From positions 1 to 20,513 of the forward strand of contig JAPLHG010000088.1 in the NCBI GenBank assembly GCA_026389745.1: a stretch of 20,513 bases of DNA, in the 5' to 3' direction. This DNA is from Chloroflexota bacterium. Its GTDB lineage: Bacteria; Chloroflexota; Dehalococcoidia; Dehalococcoidales; Fen-1064. The position numbers were made by a program, and so were the translations under genes. Below, one piece after another: positions 7,101 to 14,746 of the stretch. Numbering within the stretch: the first letter of the stretch is position 1; every line of letters begins with the position of its first letter. The notes beneath the pieces are model-generated. The model was given only the letters and a program-made list of their open reading frames with translations. It was not told the DNA's origin and searched no databases.

Positions 7101-8759
7101 ATGGCAAAACCAAAACTAAGGATTATCCCTCTCGGTGGACTGAGCGAAATCGGCAAAAATATGATGGCGCTGGAATATGAAACCGACATCATTATCATTG
7201 ATGCCGGTTTGATGTTCCCCGAGGAAGAAATGCTGGGAGTTGACCTCGTTATCCCTGACATATCGTACTTACTGGATAAAAAGGAAAGAATTAGAGGCAT
7301 CATCGTCACCCACGGACATGAAGACCACATCGGAGCAATGCCCTACCTGTTACCACAGCTTAATGTCCCTGTATATTCCACAAAACTAACCAACGGATTG
7401 ATATCAGTCAAACTCAAAGAGCATAAGGCGCTAGCGGCAGCCGACCTCCGGATAGTGCCACCCGGCGGTAAGATAACATTGGGCAAATTCAGGGTAGAGT
7501 TTTTCCCTGTCTGCCACAGCATACCGGATGCAGTCGGGTTCATCATCAATACCCCTGTCGGGACGATTGTCCATAGCGGCGATTTCAAGTTGGATTACAC
7601 CCCCGTCAATGGCAAGCCAACCGACCTGTCACGTCTGGCACAGATAGGCAGTCAGGGAGTCCTGTTACTGCTATCCGACTCCACGTATGCAGAACTACCA
7701 GGCTATACCCCATCAGAAAGAGTTGTCGGGGAAACCTTTGACCGTATTATGGCAGAAGCTCCCGGCAGAGTTATCATCGCTACCTTCTCATCATTAATTT
7801 CAAGAGTTCAGCAGGTCATTGATGCCGCCGCCAAACACAATCGGCGTGTCTGTATCGTGGGACGCAATATGACCGAGATCGTCGGCATGGCACTTGATCT
7901 AGGTTATCTTAAAGCTCCCGGTAACATACTGGCACGGATTGAAGAACTTAAAGGTCTGCCACACAACCGTATTGTTTTCGTTACCACCGGCACTCAAGGG
8001 GAACCGACTTCCGCCCTGGTGCGTATGGCAAACCGTGACCACCGTCAGCTACACATTATCCCCGGTGATACAGTGGCAATTTCAGCCACACCAATACCGG
8101 GCAACGAAGCTGTGGTAGCACGCACAATAGATAATCTTTTCAAACAAGGCGCCCAAGTGCTGTATAGTAACATCGCTCAGGTACACGTTCACGGACATGC
8201 CAGTCAGGAAGAGCTAAAACTTTTGCTGAACATCGTGAAACCAAAGTTCTTCCTCCCGATTCACGGAGAGTACCGACACCTCAGCCTTCACTCCAAACTG
8301 GCGCAGTCGGTCGGTATTCCCAAAGACAATATTTTCGTGATGGAAGATGGCGACGTGCTGGAACTTGACCATGATTCTGCCAAGATTTCCGGTCGCATTA
8401 ATTCCAGTAATGTATATGTTGATGGTCTCAGCGTAGGTGATATCGGCAATGTAGTGCTACGCGACCGCCAGATGCTCTCTCGTGATGGCATCGTGGTGGT
8501 CATTATCGCCATCAACCGGCAGACGGGCAAGTTGGTAGGCAGACCGGATATCGTCTCACGCGGTTTTGTTGACCCCCAGGGCTACAAAGAGATGCTAGAT
8601 AAAAGTCGTGATATGGTAGTTCAGGTACTGGACCGCGGTGGTGCCCGCCCGGCAGAGTGGAGCTTTGTCAACACCAAGGTGAGAGATACATTATACAAAT
8701 TCTACTACGAACAGACGAAACGCCGCCCGATGATTCTACCATTTATGGTCAAAGTATAG
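7101..8759 (+). CDS. rnj: Ribonuclease J
   Basis: A metallo-beta-lactamase/beta-CASP ribonuclease that, in the family, combines endonuclease and 5'-3' exonuclease activity for mRNA turnover and RNA maturation. The 552 residues are the usual length. Visible: GGLSEIGKNM near the start, the zinc-ligand motif HGHEDH (71-76), PVGTIVHSGDFKLDYTPV, SDSTYAELPGYTPSE, the TTGTQGEPTSAL segment of the beta-CASP domain, HVHGHASQEELKLLL and the late LPIHGEYRHL. The C-terminal small domain ends in a KRRPMILPFMVKV sequence typical of the family. It is placed between the small unknown gene and ftsK in one orientation, probably one transcript. Confidence 0.97.
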   Translation: MAKPKLRIIPLGGLSEIGKNMMALEYETDIIIIDAGLMFPEEEMLGVDLVIPDISYLLDKKERIRGIIVTHGHEDHIGAMPYLLPQLNVPVYSTKLTNGLISVKLKEHKALAAADLRIVPPGGKITLGKFRVEFFPVCHSIPDAVGFIINTPVGTIVHSGDFKLDYTPVNGKPTDLSRLAQIGSQGVLLLLSDSTYAELPGYTPSERVVGETFDRIMAEAPGRVIIATFSSLISRVQQVIDAAAKHNRRVCIVGRNMTEIVGMALDLGYLKAPGNILARIEELKGLPHNRIVFVTTGTQGEPTSALVRMANRDHRQLHIIPGDTVAISATPIPGNEAVVARTIDNLFKQGAQVLYSNIAQVHVHGHASQEELKLLLNIVKPKFFLPIHGEYRHLSLHSKLAQSVGIPKDNIFVMEDGDVLELDHDSAKISGRINSSNVYVDGLSVGDIGNVVLRDRQMLSRDGIVVVIIAINRQTGKLVGRPDIVSRGFVDPQGYKEMLDKSRDMVVQVLDRGGARPAEWSFVNTKVRDTLYKFYYEQTKRRPMILPFMVKV

Positions 8760-8783
8760 TATAGTACGCAAGCGGGTAATAAA

Positions 8784-10964
8784 ATGCCAAAAAAGGGAAA
8801 GGCCAGAGGGGGAAAATCGAACTGGGATTGGGTATTCTATACCGTCCTAGGAATTCTGACAATCCTGGCAATCATCATTGTGCCATGGGAAGATGTCGGT
8901 GATTGGTTCTCAAATATTGCGACTGATGTCTGGAATACAATTGGCTGGGGCATAATCCTGATTGCCCTGGCTCTGCTGACGCTTATCATTTTGATATGGC
9001 AGAGAAAAGCCCTCTCCCTCCTCAGAAACTGGATGAAATGGCTGGGTGTCATCGCTCTTGTCTTTGCCGCATGGGGAATACTGGCATTTTTTGAGATGGG
9101 TGGCACTTTTGGTAAGGGTATCATTGGCGCTAAAGATTGTCCGGGTGCCATGAGAATATTTGCCTTACTCCTAGCGAGCGTTCTCTTGATAGCGCCGCAA
9201 TTACTCCTTTACCTTGTCAAATGGATTGGGAGAACTATTACCAACGCACGCGCTCGAAGACGGCAGAAAGCGGCGATGAAGCCCATTATCTACAAAAGGG
9301 TCTCATTACCGCCTAAAGAAACAGGCCCTATCACCAAACCTTCCGGGACTGAAACACCGTCACCCAAGGAAAGTAAAACAGGCACAAAGGAAAATGAAGC
9401 TCCCGCCGCCCCAGTACAAAAGGGATTGCGCCAGATAGCACAGGACGTCTGGAGAAAATACGGGCAATCTTCCGCCGCCAGGGAAGTTGATGGTTGGCGA
9501 TTGCCGCCGATTGACATTCTGGACGACGTCTCTGAAATTGAGGTCGGCCAGGCTGACAACGTACAGAGGGCGAGACGTATTGAGGAAGCTCTTAAAAGTT
9601 ACGGCGTAGAAGCCAAGGTCGTTCAGATTAACGCAGGTCCTACCGTAACCCAGTTTGGAGTTGAACCGGGCTGGGACATTAAAACGAGAGAGGTCAAAGA
9701 AAGGGATAAGGACGGCACTGTCCAGACCAGACTGGAAGAAGTTTCTCGCACCAGAGTCAAGGTAGACAGGATTACATCGCTCGGCAACGACCTTTCACTT
9801 GCTTTAGCGGCATCCAGTATCCGTATCGAAGCCCCTGTACCCGGCAAAGCAATCATCGGTATTGAAGTGCCCAATACGGTATCCAGCGCCGTCAGTTTGC
9901 GCGGTGTGATTGAAACCAGTGTTTTCCAGAAGCTTGCCGCCAAATCCAAACTAGCCATCGCTCTAGGCAAAGGAGCCGGTGGTGAAGCCGGCGCCGCCGA
10001 CCTTGCTAAAATGCCACATCTGCTTATCGCCGGCGCTACAGGTAGTGGCAAAACTGTCTGTCTCAACTCCATTATCGCCTGCCTGTTAATGCAGAATACA
10101 CCCGATGACCTCCGCTTCATTATGATCGACCCCAAGAGAGTAGAATTAACACCTTACAACAGCATTCCTCAACTGGCGGTTCCGGTCATTGTCAATACCG
10201 AAAAAGCAATTGAAGCCCTGCGCTGGCTCAACCAGGAGATGGATAACCGTTACCAGCGGCTTGCCAGAGGGGGTATGCGGAATATCGAAGGCTACAATAA
10301 GAATCGAGTGGGCAAGGACAAAATGCCCTACCTGATTCTCGTCATCGATGAACTGGCTGACTTGATGATGGCCGGTTTTGATGAAGTGGAACATATCCTG
10401 TGCCGTCTTGCCCAGCTTGCTCGTGCAATCGGCATTCACCTTATCGTTGCTACGCAACGTCCGTCAGTAGATGTGGTTACCGGACTGATTAAAGCCAACT
10501 TCCCTACCCGTCTCAGCTTCGCAGTTACCTCTCAGGTGGACTCTCGCACTATTTTGGATTCTGTCGGCGCTGAAAAACTCCTTGGCAGAGGCGATATGCT
10601 TTATATGCCTACCGATGCCTCCAAACCGAAACGTCTTCAGGGATGTTTTGTCGCTGACACAGAAATAGAAAGGCTAGTATACTTCTGGGGCGGTCAGAAT
10701 GTGGAGGAGGTAGCGCCGCTGAAGATTGAAGCCATGCCACCAACTTCCATCCACATCACCCACGAACCACTCAGAGATGCTCTTTTTGAAGAGGCAAGGA
10801 AGATAGCTCAAGAGCATGGCGGCCAAATTTCTACGTCTTTCCTGCAGAGACGATTGCAAATCGGGTATCCCAGAGCGGCACGCCTCAAAGAACTGATTGA
10901 CGAGGAACTGGCAAGGGAAGGGAAACAGACCCCACCACCGGAAGAGCCACCATCCCAACAGTAA
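8784..10964 (+). CDS. ftsK: FtsK/SpoIIIE family DNA translocase
   Basis: A septum-anchored motor that pumps chromosomal DNA during division and assists dimer resolution. The 726-residue form resembles SpoIIIE in size. Four hydrophobic segments lie at about 14-33, 52-71, 84-105 and 122-144, followed by a Pro/Lys/Glu-rich linker (about 165-210). The motor has Walker A GATGSGKT (417-424), MIDPKRVELTPY, Walker B VIDEL (520-524) and the VATQRPSVDVVTGLIKANFPTR segment. The carboxyl end holds a winged-helix gamma-type domain (STSFLQRRLQIGYPRAARL), followed by a short proline-rich tail. The start ATG has only a weak ribosome binding site (AGCGGGT). The gene is convergent with the uvrB unit. Confidence 0.97.
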   Translation: MPKKGKARGGKSNWDWVFYTVLGILTILAIIIVPWEDVGDWFSNIATDVWNTIGWGIILIALALLTLIILIWQRKALSLLRNWMKWLGVIALVFAAWGILAFFEMGGTFGKGIIGAKDCPGAMRIFALLLASVLLIAPQLLLYLVKWIGRTITNARARRRQKAAMKPIIYKRVSLPPKETGPITKPSGTETPSPKESKTGTKENEAPAAPVQKGLRQIAQDVWRKYGQSSAAREVDGWRLPPIDILDDVSEIEVGQADNVQRARRIEEALKSYGVEAKVVQINAGPTVTQFGVEPGWDIKTREVKERDKDGTVQTRLEEVSRTRVKVDRITSLGNDLSLALAASSIRIEAPVPGKAIIGIEVPNTVSSAVSLRGVIETSVFQKLAAKSKLAIALGKGAGGEAGAADLAKMPHLLIAGATGSGKTVCLNSIIACLLMQNTPDDLRFIMIDPKRVELTPYNSIPQLAVPVIVNTEKAIEALRWLNQEMDNRYQRLARGGMRNIEGYNKNRVGKDKMPYLILVIDELADLMMAGFDEVEHILCRLAQLARAIGIHLIVATQRPSVDVVTGLIKANFPTRLSFAVTSQVDSRTILDSVGAEKLLGRGDMLYMPTDASKPKRLQGCFVADTEIERLVYFWGGQNVEEVAPLKIEAMPPTSIHITHEPLRDALFEEARKIAQEHGGQISTSFLQRRLQIGYPRAARLKELIDEELAREGKQTPPPEEPPSQQ

Positions 10965-11008
10965 CAATCTTCTGGACTCTGTATCAATTACGGGGTGACA
11001 GGTTGGTT

Positions 11009-11032
11009 GGGGTGGGGAAAAGGGGTCAGGGG
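11009..11032 (+). other. Four-tier G-quadruplex motif between convergent genes
   Basis: Four runs of four G on the plus strand are separated by loops of 1 (T), 4 (AAAA) and 3 (TCA) nt, so all canonical intramolecular G4 criteria are met; two further GG pairs lie just upstream (11001-11006). It follows the ftsK stop by about 45 nt, in the ftsK-sense transcript, in a 129-bp spacer where no hairpin-plus-T-run terminator was found for either gene. Confidence 0.7.
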
Positions 11033-11036
11033 ATAG

Positions 11037-11069
11037 GGCACAGTGTCCCGATTGTGAGTGTGAAGCATT
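11037..11069 (+). repeat. Dispersed repeat family A, copy 1
   Basis: The segment starting GGCACAGTGTCCCGATTG matches 14665-14695 at most positions (pattern GGCrCAGTGTC..GATTrTGArTGyGAAGyAT). Both copies lie in spacers, outside genes, in the same orientation. The differences are almost all transitions, as in old diverged copies. Nature unknown. Confidence 0.6.
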
Positions 11070-11093
11070 ATCACCTTGCAACGACAAGAAGTG

Positions 11094-11246
11094 CTACTTT
11101 CCCTTCAGGCGTTTCAGAACGGCATCACGATAGATTTTCACCAAGCCTTTGCCGTGTTTGGCAACACGCTCCTGCTTCTTTTTGAGCTTGCGCTCACGGC
11201 GTTCCTGTCGGATTTCGGAATGATTGACAAATTCAGCGTCCGGCAT
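11094..11246 (-). CDS. Small highly basic protein overlapping the 3' end of uvrB
   Basis: A 50-residue protein starting at ATG 11246, with AGGTG 7 nt upstream inside the last uvrB codons, overlapping uvrB by 14 nt. Seventeen residues are Lys or Arg; the core QERRERKLKKKQERVAKHGK is predicted to be helical and is followed by GLVKIYRDAVLKRLKGK. A longer frame exists upstream but lies within uvrB. No Cys, signal or membrane segment. The charge suggests nucleic-acid or ribosome association, but no family is recognised with certainty. The coupling to uvrB suggests joint translation. Confidence 0.65.
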   Translation of the reverse strand: MPDAEFVNHSEIRQERRERKLKKKQERVAKHGKGLVKIYRDAVLKRLKGK

Positions 11247-13239
11247 ATTTGGCACCTGCACTCTTATCAATAGGATCAAGTTCCCGCCGCAGTTCGTAGA
11301 TGCGGTCACGTAACAATGCCGCCTTCTCGAACTCCAGATTTTTCGCCGCAATTTTCATCTGCGCCTCAAGCTCTTTAACCAGACGGGCAATCCCTTCCTT
11401 AGTGACCGGGGTAGTGATATACGGAACTTTCGTTTCCGCAACGACTTTGACCCTTTCGGTAATATCCTTGATGGCTTTCTTGATGCCCTGCGGGGTGATA
11501 CCATACTCGCGGTTGAACTCTTCCTGAATACAGCGTCGGCGTTGAGTTTCGTCAATAGCGGCCTGCATTGACTTGGTGACGGTATCGGCGTACATAATAA
11601 TGTGTCCATCCACATGCCGGGCAGCACGACCCATCGTTTGAATCAAAGCACCCTCCGACCGCAAATAGCCCTCTTTGTCAGCATCCAGAATCGCTACCAG
11701 ACTGACTTCCGGCAGGTCAAGCCCCTCACGGAGCAGGTTGATACCTACCACAACATCATAGACACCCAACCTCAAATCGCGCAAAATCTCAACACGCTCA
11801 AAGGTTTCCACCTCAGAGTGAAGGTAGTGAGTTTTAATACCCAACTCAATAAGATAATCGGCAAGCTCCTCAGCCATCCGTTTAGTCAGCGTGGTAACTA
11901 GGCAGCGCTCTTTCTTCTCAACACGTATCTTGATTTGCTCTAACAAATCGTCAATCTGTCCTTTAGTCGGTTTGATTTCAATTGTCGGTTCAAGAAGACC
12001 AGTAGGACGCACCAGTTGCTCCACCACCTGCTGGCTTTGTTGATACTCGTATGGAGATGGTGTTGCCGAGACATAGACCACCTGATTGATTCTTTCCTCA
12101 AACTCGGCGTAATTCAATGGACGGTTATCTTTCGCCGAAGGCAGACGGAAGCCAAAGTCAATCAGGGTTTGCTTGCGGGAGAGGTCACCGCGATACATAC
12201 CGCGGATTTGAGGCAGAGTCATATGTGATTCATCGATGAAAAGCAGAAAGCCATCGGGAAAATAGTCCAATAGTGTCCAGGGCGGACTACCAGCAGGACG
12301 CTCGGCAAGGTGGCGGGAGTAGTTTTCCACACCACTACAATAACCTGCCTCCCTCAGCATCTCAAGGTCATAGTTAGTACGTTGCTCCAACCGTGCGGCT
12401 TCCAGTAGTTTATCCTGCGATTTCAACTCCTTCAGTCGCTCCTGCAATTCCTGCTCGATGCTCTCGATTGCCCTGACCATCTTTTCACGGGAGGTAACAA
12501 AGTGCTTGGCAGGATAGATATCTATCGAAGTCATGTCAGCCAGCAGTTCGCCGGTGAGCGGGTCAATCTGCACAATACGCTCAATTTCATCACCGAAAAA
12601 TTCAATCCTCAGTGCCATTTCTTCGTAAGCAGGTTGTACTTCAAGGGTATCGCCACGGATACGGAATTTACCTCGGCTGAAATCGATATCATTCCGCTCG
12701 TACTGCATATCCACAAGACGGTGGAGAATACGCTGGCGATTGTAGGTCTTGCCCTTTTCCATGTTCAACACAAAGCTTTGGTATTCTTCCGGCGAGCCCA
12801 GACCATAGATACAGGACACGGAGGCAACAATCAGTGTGTCCCGCCGTTCAAATAGAGCACGCGTGGCGGCATGGCGCAGTTTATCGATTTCATCATTGAT
12901 ATCGGCGTCTTTCTCAATGTACAAATCCTGCTGGGGAACATACGCTTCAGGCTGGTAGTAATCATAATAAGAAACAAAATACTCCACAGCGTTGTTGGGG
13001 AAAAACTCTTTGAATTCAGCGTAAAGCTGAGCAGCGAGGGTCTTATTATGGCACATCACGAGTGTGGGCTTCTGTAAACGCACCACGATATTTGCCATCG
13101 TGAAGGTCTTGCCAGAGCCAGTTACGCCGAGCAGGGTTTGCTTACGGTAGCCTTTTTGCAGACCATCCACCAGCTTATACACCGCCTGCGGCTGGTCACC
13201 GGTCATTTTGAAGTCAGAAACTAGTTCAAATTCAGACAC
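11233..13239 (-). CDS. uvrB: Excinuclease ABC subunit B
   Basis: UvrB is the damage-verifying helicase-like core of bacterial nucleotide excision repair, loading with UvrA and positioning UvrC. From GTG 13239 the protein has 668 residues and begins SEFELVSDFKMTGDQPQAV, which aligns with the B. subtilis start FELVS.Y.P.GDQP. The TTG 18 nt upstream is rejected because it lies inside the predicted promoter. Seen: Walker A GVTGSGKT (38-45), the YYDYYQPEAYVPQQD damage-probing hairpin region, SCIYGLGSPEEY, FIDESHMTLPQIRGMY, INLLREGLDLPEVSLV, QTMGRAARH, and a C-terminal UVR helical hairpin (about 625-660). A likely leaderless message. Confidence 0.97.
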   Translation of the reverse strand: MSEFELVSDFKMTGDQPQAVYKLVDGLQKGYRKQTLLGVTGSGKTFTMANIVVRLQKPTLVMCHNKTLAAQLYAEFKEFFPNNAVEYFVSYYDYYQPEAYVPQQDLYIEKDADINDEIDKLRHAATRALFERRDTLIVASVSCIYGLGSPEEYQSFVLNMEKGKTYNRQRILHRLVDMQYERNDIDFSRGKFRIRGDTLEVQPAYEEMALRIEFFGDEIERIVQIDPLTGELLADMTSIDIYPAKHFVTSREKMVRAIESIEQELQERLKELKSQDKLLEAARLEQRTNYDLEMLREAGYCSGVENYSRHLAERPAGSPPWTLLDYFPDGFLLFIDESHMTLPQIRGMYRGDLSRKQTLIDFGFRLPSAKDNRPLNYAEFEERINQVVYVSATPSPYEYQQSQQVVEQLVRPTGLLEPTIEIKPTKGQIDDLLEQIKIRVEKKERCLVTTLTKRMAEELADYLIELGIKTHYLHSEVETFERVEILRDLRLGVYDVVVGINLLREGLDLPEVSLVAILDADKEGYLRSEGALIQTMGRAARHVDGHIIMYADTVTKSMQAAIDETQRRRCIQEEFNREYGITPQGIKKAIKDITERVKVVAETKVPYITTPVTKEGIARLVKELEAQMKIAAKNLEFEKAALLRDRIYELRRELDPIDKSAGAKYAGR

Positions 13240-13245
13240 AAGAAA

Positions 13246-13274
13246 AGTATATGCCAAATAATGTTGCGGTTCAA
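13246..13274 (-). promoter_or_regulatory. Promoter for uvrB giving a leaderless transcript
   Basis: On the minus strand TTGAAC (13274-13269), a 17-nt spacer and TATACT (13251-13246) form a near-consensus promoter. Only six bases separate the -10 hexamer from the GTG at 13239, so the predicted +1 is the start codon itself. No Shine-Dalgarno sequence is present. Confidence 0.65.
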
Positions 13275-13283
13275 TGCTTCATC

Positions 13284-13331
13284 TGTCATTCCGTGCTTGA
13301 CACGGAATCCAGTGATAAATCTTCTGGATTC
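13284..13331 (-). repeat. Dispersed palindromic repeat family B, copy 1, with a second overlapping hairpin
   Basis: Plus-strand TGTCATTCCGTG, TTGA and CACGGAATCC form a hairpin (CCGTG/CACGG core). GAATCCAG (13305-13312) also pairs with CTGGATTC (13324-13331) across 11 nt, reaching the ruvA stop codon, so two hairpins compete. There is no T-run, so it is not a classical terminator. The pattern GATTCC-n-GGAATGACA recurs at 14705-14730. Confidence 0.65.
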
Positions 13332-13911
13332 ACTTCCCCAAATACTGCAGCGCCTGTTTTAGCTTTTCTTCAAGGGTGAGTTTCCCACCGCCCGGGAGGG
13401 TGGCAACAGCGCGGGTGGCTTCGGTAACGGAGTAGCCCAGAGAGACCAATGCAGTGACCACATCGGCGTTTTCCTGTGCGGCGCGTCCTGCCGGGGTGGA
13501 AACCATCACGCCGCCTACTTTATCCTTTAGCTCCAGAATCAGGCGGTCAGCGGTCTTCTTGCCAATGCCGGGAATAGTCGTCAGGATTTCCGTACTGGCG
13601 GAGGCAATCGCCATCGCCAGTTGGTCCGCACTCATTGCGGAGAGCATCCCCAGCGCTGTCTTCGGTCCCAGTCCAGAGACGGTAATCAATGTCTCAAAAA
13701 GCCGCAGTTCATCAATTGAACCAAAGCCATAGAGACTCATCTCATCTTCTCTGACATGCAGATGGGTATAGAGCTTCACTTCCCTGCCAATCATCCCTAA
13801 ATCGCTCAGGACAGAAGTCGGCACGCTGATCTTAAAACCGACACCATTGACATTGACAATCATGCTATCCGTGCCGATGGCATCGATAATCCCCTGTAAA
13901 CTGGCAATCAT
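13330..13911 (-). CDS. ruvA: Holliday junction DNA helicase subunit RuvA
   Basis: RuvA binds the four-way junction as a tetramer and, in the known complex, recruits RuvB for branch migration. The 193 residues show the OB-fold domain (1-63), helix-hairpin-helix motifs around SGLGPKTALGML (79-90) and PGIGKKTADRLILELK (114-129), a flexible linker, and the RuvB-binding domain III (about 147-193, NADVVTALVSLGYSVTEA). The ATG overlaps the ruvC stop (ATGA), with GGGAGG inside the last ruvC codons, so the two are translationally coupled. ruvB is not in the window; uvrB follows from its own promoter. Confidence 0.97.
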   Translation of the reverse strand: MIASLQGIIDAIGTDSMIVNVNGVGFKISVPTSVLSDLGMIGREVKLYTHLHVREDEMSLYGFGSIDELRLFETLITVSGLGPKTALGMLSAMSADQLAMAIASASTEILTTIPGIGKKTADRLILELKDKVGGVMVSTPAGRAAQENADVVTALVSLGYSVTEATRAVATLPGGGKLTLEEKLKQALQYLGK

Positions 13912-14438
13912 TTTCTACTCCTCCCAAAGGGTCTATTCGACTTTGGCTTCTCCCCGATAAGATTCTTCAAATGCATTTCACTGAGGTGGCAGAGCGCCAC
14001 CGCGAGGGCATCGGCGGCATCACTCGGCTGGGGCAATTCCGATAAATTAAGCTGTAACTTGACCATCTGCTGAATCTGTTCTTTAGAACTGGCGCCGTAG
14101 CTGGTAACCCGATGCTTCACCTGTGCCGGAGTGTATTCATAGACGGGAAGATTTTGATTGGCGGCGACGAGCATAGCGACCGCCTGTGCCCGACCAATCG
14201 CCAGCGCCGTACTGACGTTATTGGAAACAAAAGGCTGTTCCACCGCAACGACATCCGGCTGGTAGCGTGCCACTACTTCCGAGAGACCTTTATATAGATT
14301 ACTCAATCGCTCCGGCGGCGAGAGACGTGGTGAAGATTTCACAATACCACAGCTAACCATTTTCAGGTTGGCATCCGTGCTATCCACTACCCCGTACCCT
14401 GCCACAATTGTCCCCGGGTCAATGCCCAATACCCTCAT
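13908..14438 (-). CDS. ruvC: Holliday junction resolvase RuvC
   Basis: RuvC nicks two strands of a Holliday junction symmetrically. The 176-residue protein has the RNase-H-like core with the acidic catalytic set: Asp7 in GIDPG, Glu67 in VEQPF, and Asp140/Asp143 in SDAADALAVALCH, close to the E. coli numbering (7, 66, 138, 141). The carboxyl tail KPKSNRPFGRSRK is basic. The ATG has AAGG about 10 nt upstream. An extended -10 promoter is predicted about 40 nt upstream, and ruvA overlaps its stop. Confidence 0.97.
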   Translation of the reverse strand: MRVLGIDPGTIVAGYGVVDSTDANLKMVSCGIVKSSPRLSPPERLSNLYKGLSEVVARYQPDVVAVEQPFVSNNVSTALAIGRAQAVAMLVAANQNLPVYEYTPAQVKHRVTSYGASSKEQIQQMVKLQLNLSELPQPSDAADALAVALCHLSEMHLKNLIGEKPKSNRPFGRSRK

Positions 14439-14480
14439 CTTTTGCCTTTTTGTTATGTAAAATTTACTCCGAGTGAAAGG

Positions 14481-14489
14481 ATTCTACCA
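14481..14489 (-). promoter_or_regulatory. Extended -10 promoter for ruvCA
   Basis: The minus strand reads TGGTAGAAT: TGn extension plus TAGAAT (14486-14481), with only a weak -35 (TTCCCT at 18 nt). The predicted start near 14474 gives a leader of about 36 nt. The same TGG-extended form occurs before prs. Moderate confidence. Confidence 0.45.
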
Positions 14490-14533
14490 CATTATGATGT
14501 AAAGAGGGAAATTGGGGAAAGACTGACACCAAA

Positions 14534-14636
14534 CGTCATTGCGAGAAGTCCCAACTTGTCGGGGCAACGCCGCCATTTCACACTGAAAAATTGCCCTGTG
14601 AGATTGCTTCGGGTACTACATAACCTCGTAATGGCA
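14534..14636. repeat. MITE-like palindromic element with imperfect terminal inverted repeats
   Basis: The ends GTCATTGCGAG (14535-14545) and CTCGTAATGGC (14625-14635) are inverted copies of each other with 9 of 11 matches. Inside, GGGCAA (14562-14567) pairs with TTGCCC (14591-14596). The words GTCATTGCGAG and GAGATTGCTTCG are, from memory, typical of widespread short intergenic palindromes in anaerobic bacteria. No protein is encoded. It lies between ruvC and yebC within about 300 bases with no gene. Confidence 0.65.
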
Positions 14637-14664
14637 TCCTTGTGAGACAAAAGCTCAAGGATAT

Positions 14665-14695
14665 GGCGCAGTGTCTGATTATGAATGCGAAGTAT
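14665..14695 (+). repeat. Dispersed repeat family A, copy 2
   Basis: GGCGCAGTGTCTGATTATG and what follows match the copy at 11037-11069, mainly with transitions and a single-base gap. It directly follows a 7-bp hairpin (ATCCTTG at 14636-14642 with CAAGGAT at 14656-14662), suggesting a mosaic of repeats. Confidence 0.55.
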
Positions 14696-14704
14696 AACTG
14701 AGTA

Positions 14705-14730
14705 GATTCCCAATCAGGCCAGGAATGACA
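14705..14730 (+). repeat. Dispersed palindromic repeat family B, copy 2
   Basis: GATTCCC, a 10-nt centre and GGAATGACA match the minus-strand reading of 13284-13309, including the nine-base word GGAATGACA. It lies just downstream of the yebC stop, as copy 1 lies just downstream of the ruvA stop. Confidence 0.55.
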
Positions 14731-14746
14731 TTAATGTATGGATTTA

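Noticed and set aside
9623..10135. Minus-strand open frame of 170 codons
   Set aside because: Antisense to the ftsK motor domain; shadow frame.
13240..13257. TTG start for uvrB at 13257
   Set aside because: It lies within the -10/spacer region of the predicted promoter, has no ribosome binding site, and adds residues not seen in the family.
14500..14746. Short CRISPR-like array
   Set aside because: The repeats are palindromic, unlike each other, unevenly spaced, and without spacers or cas genes.
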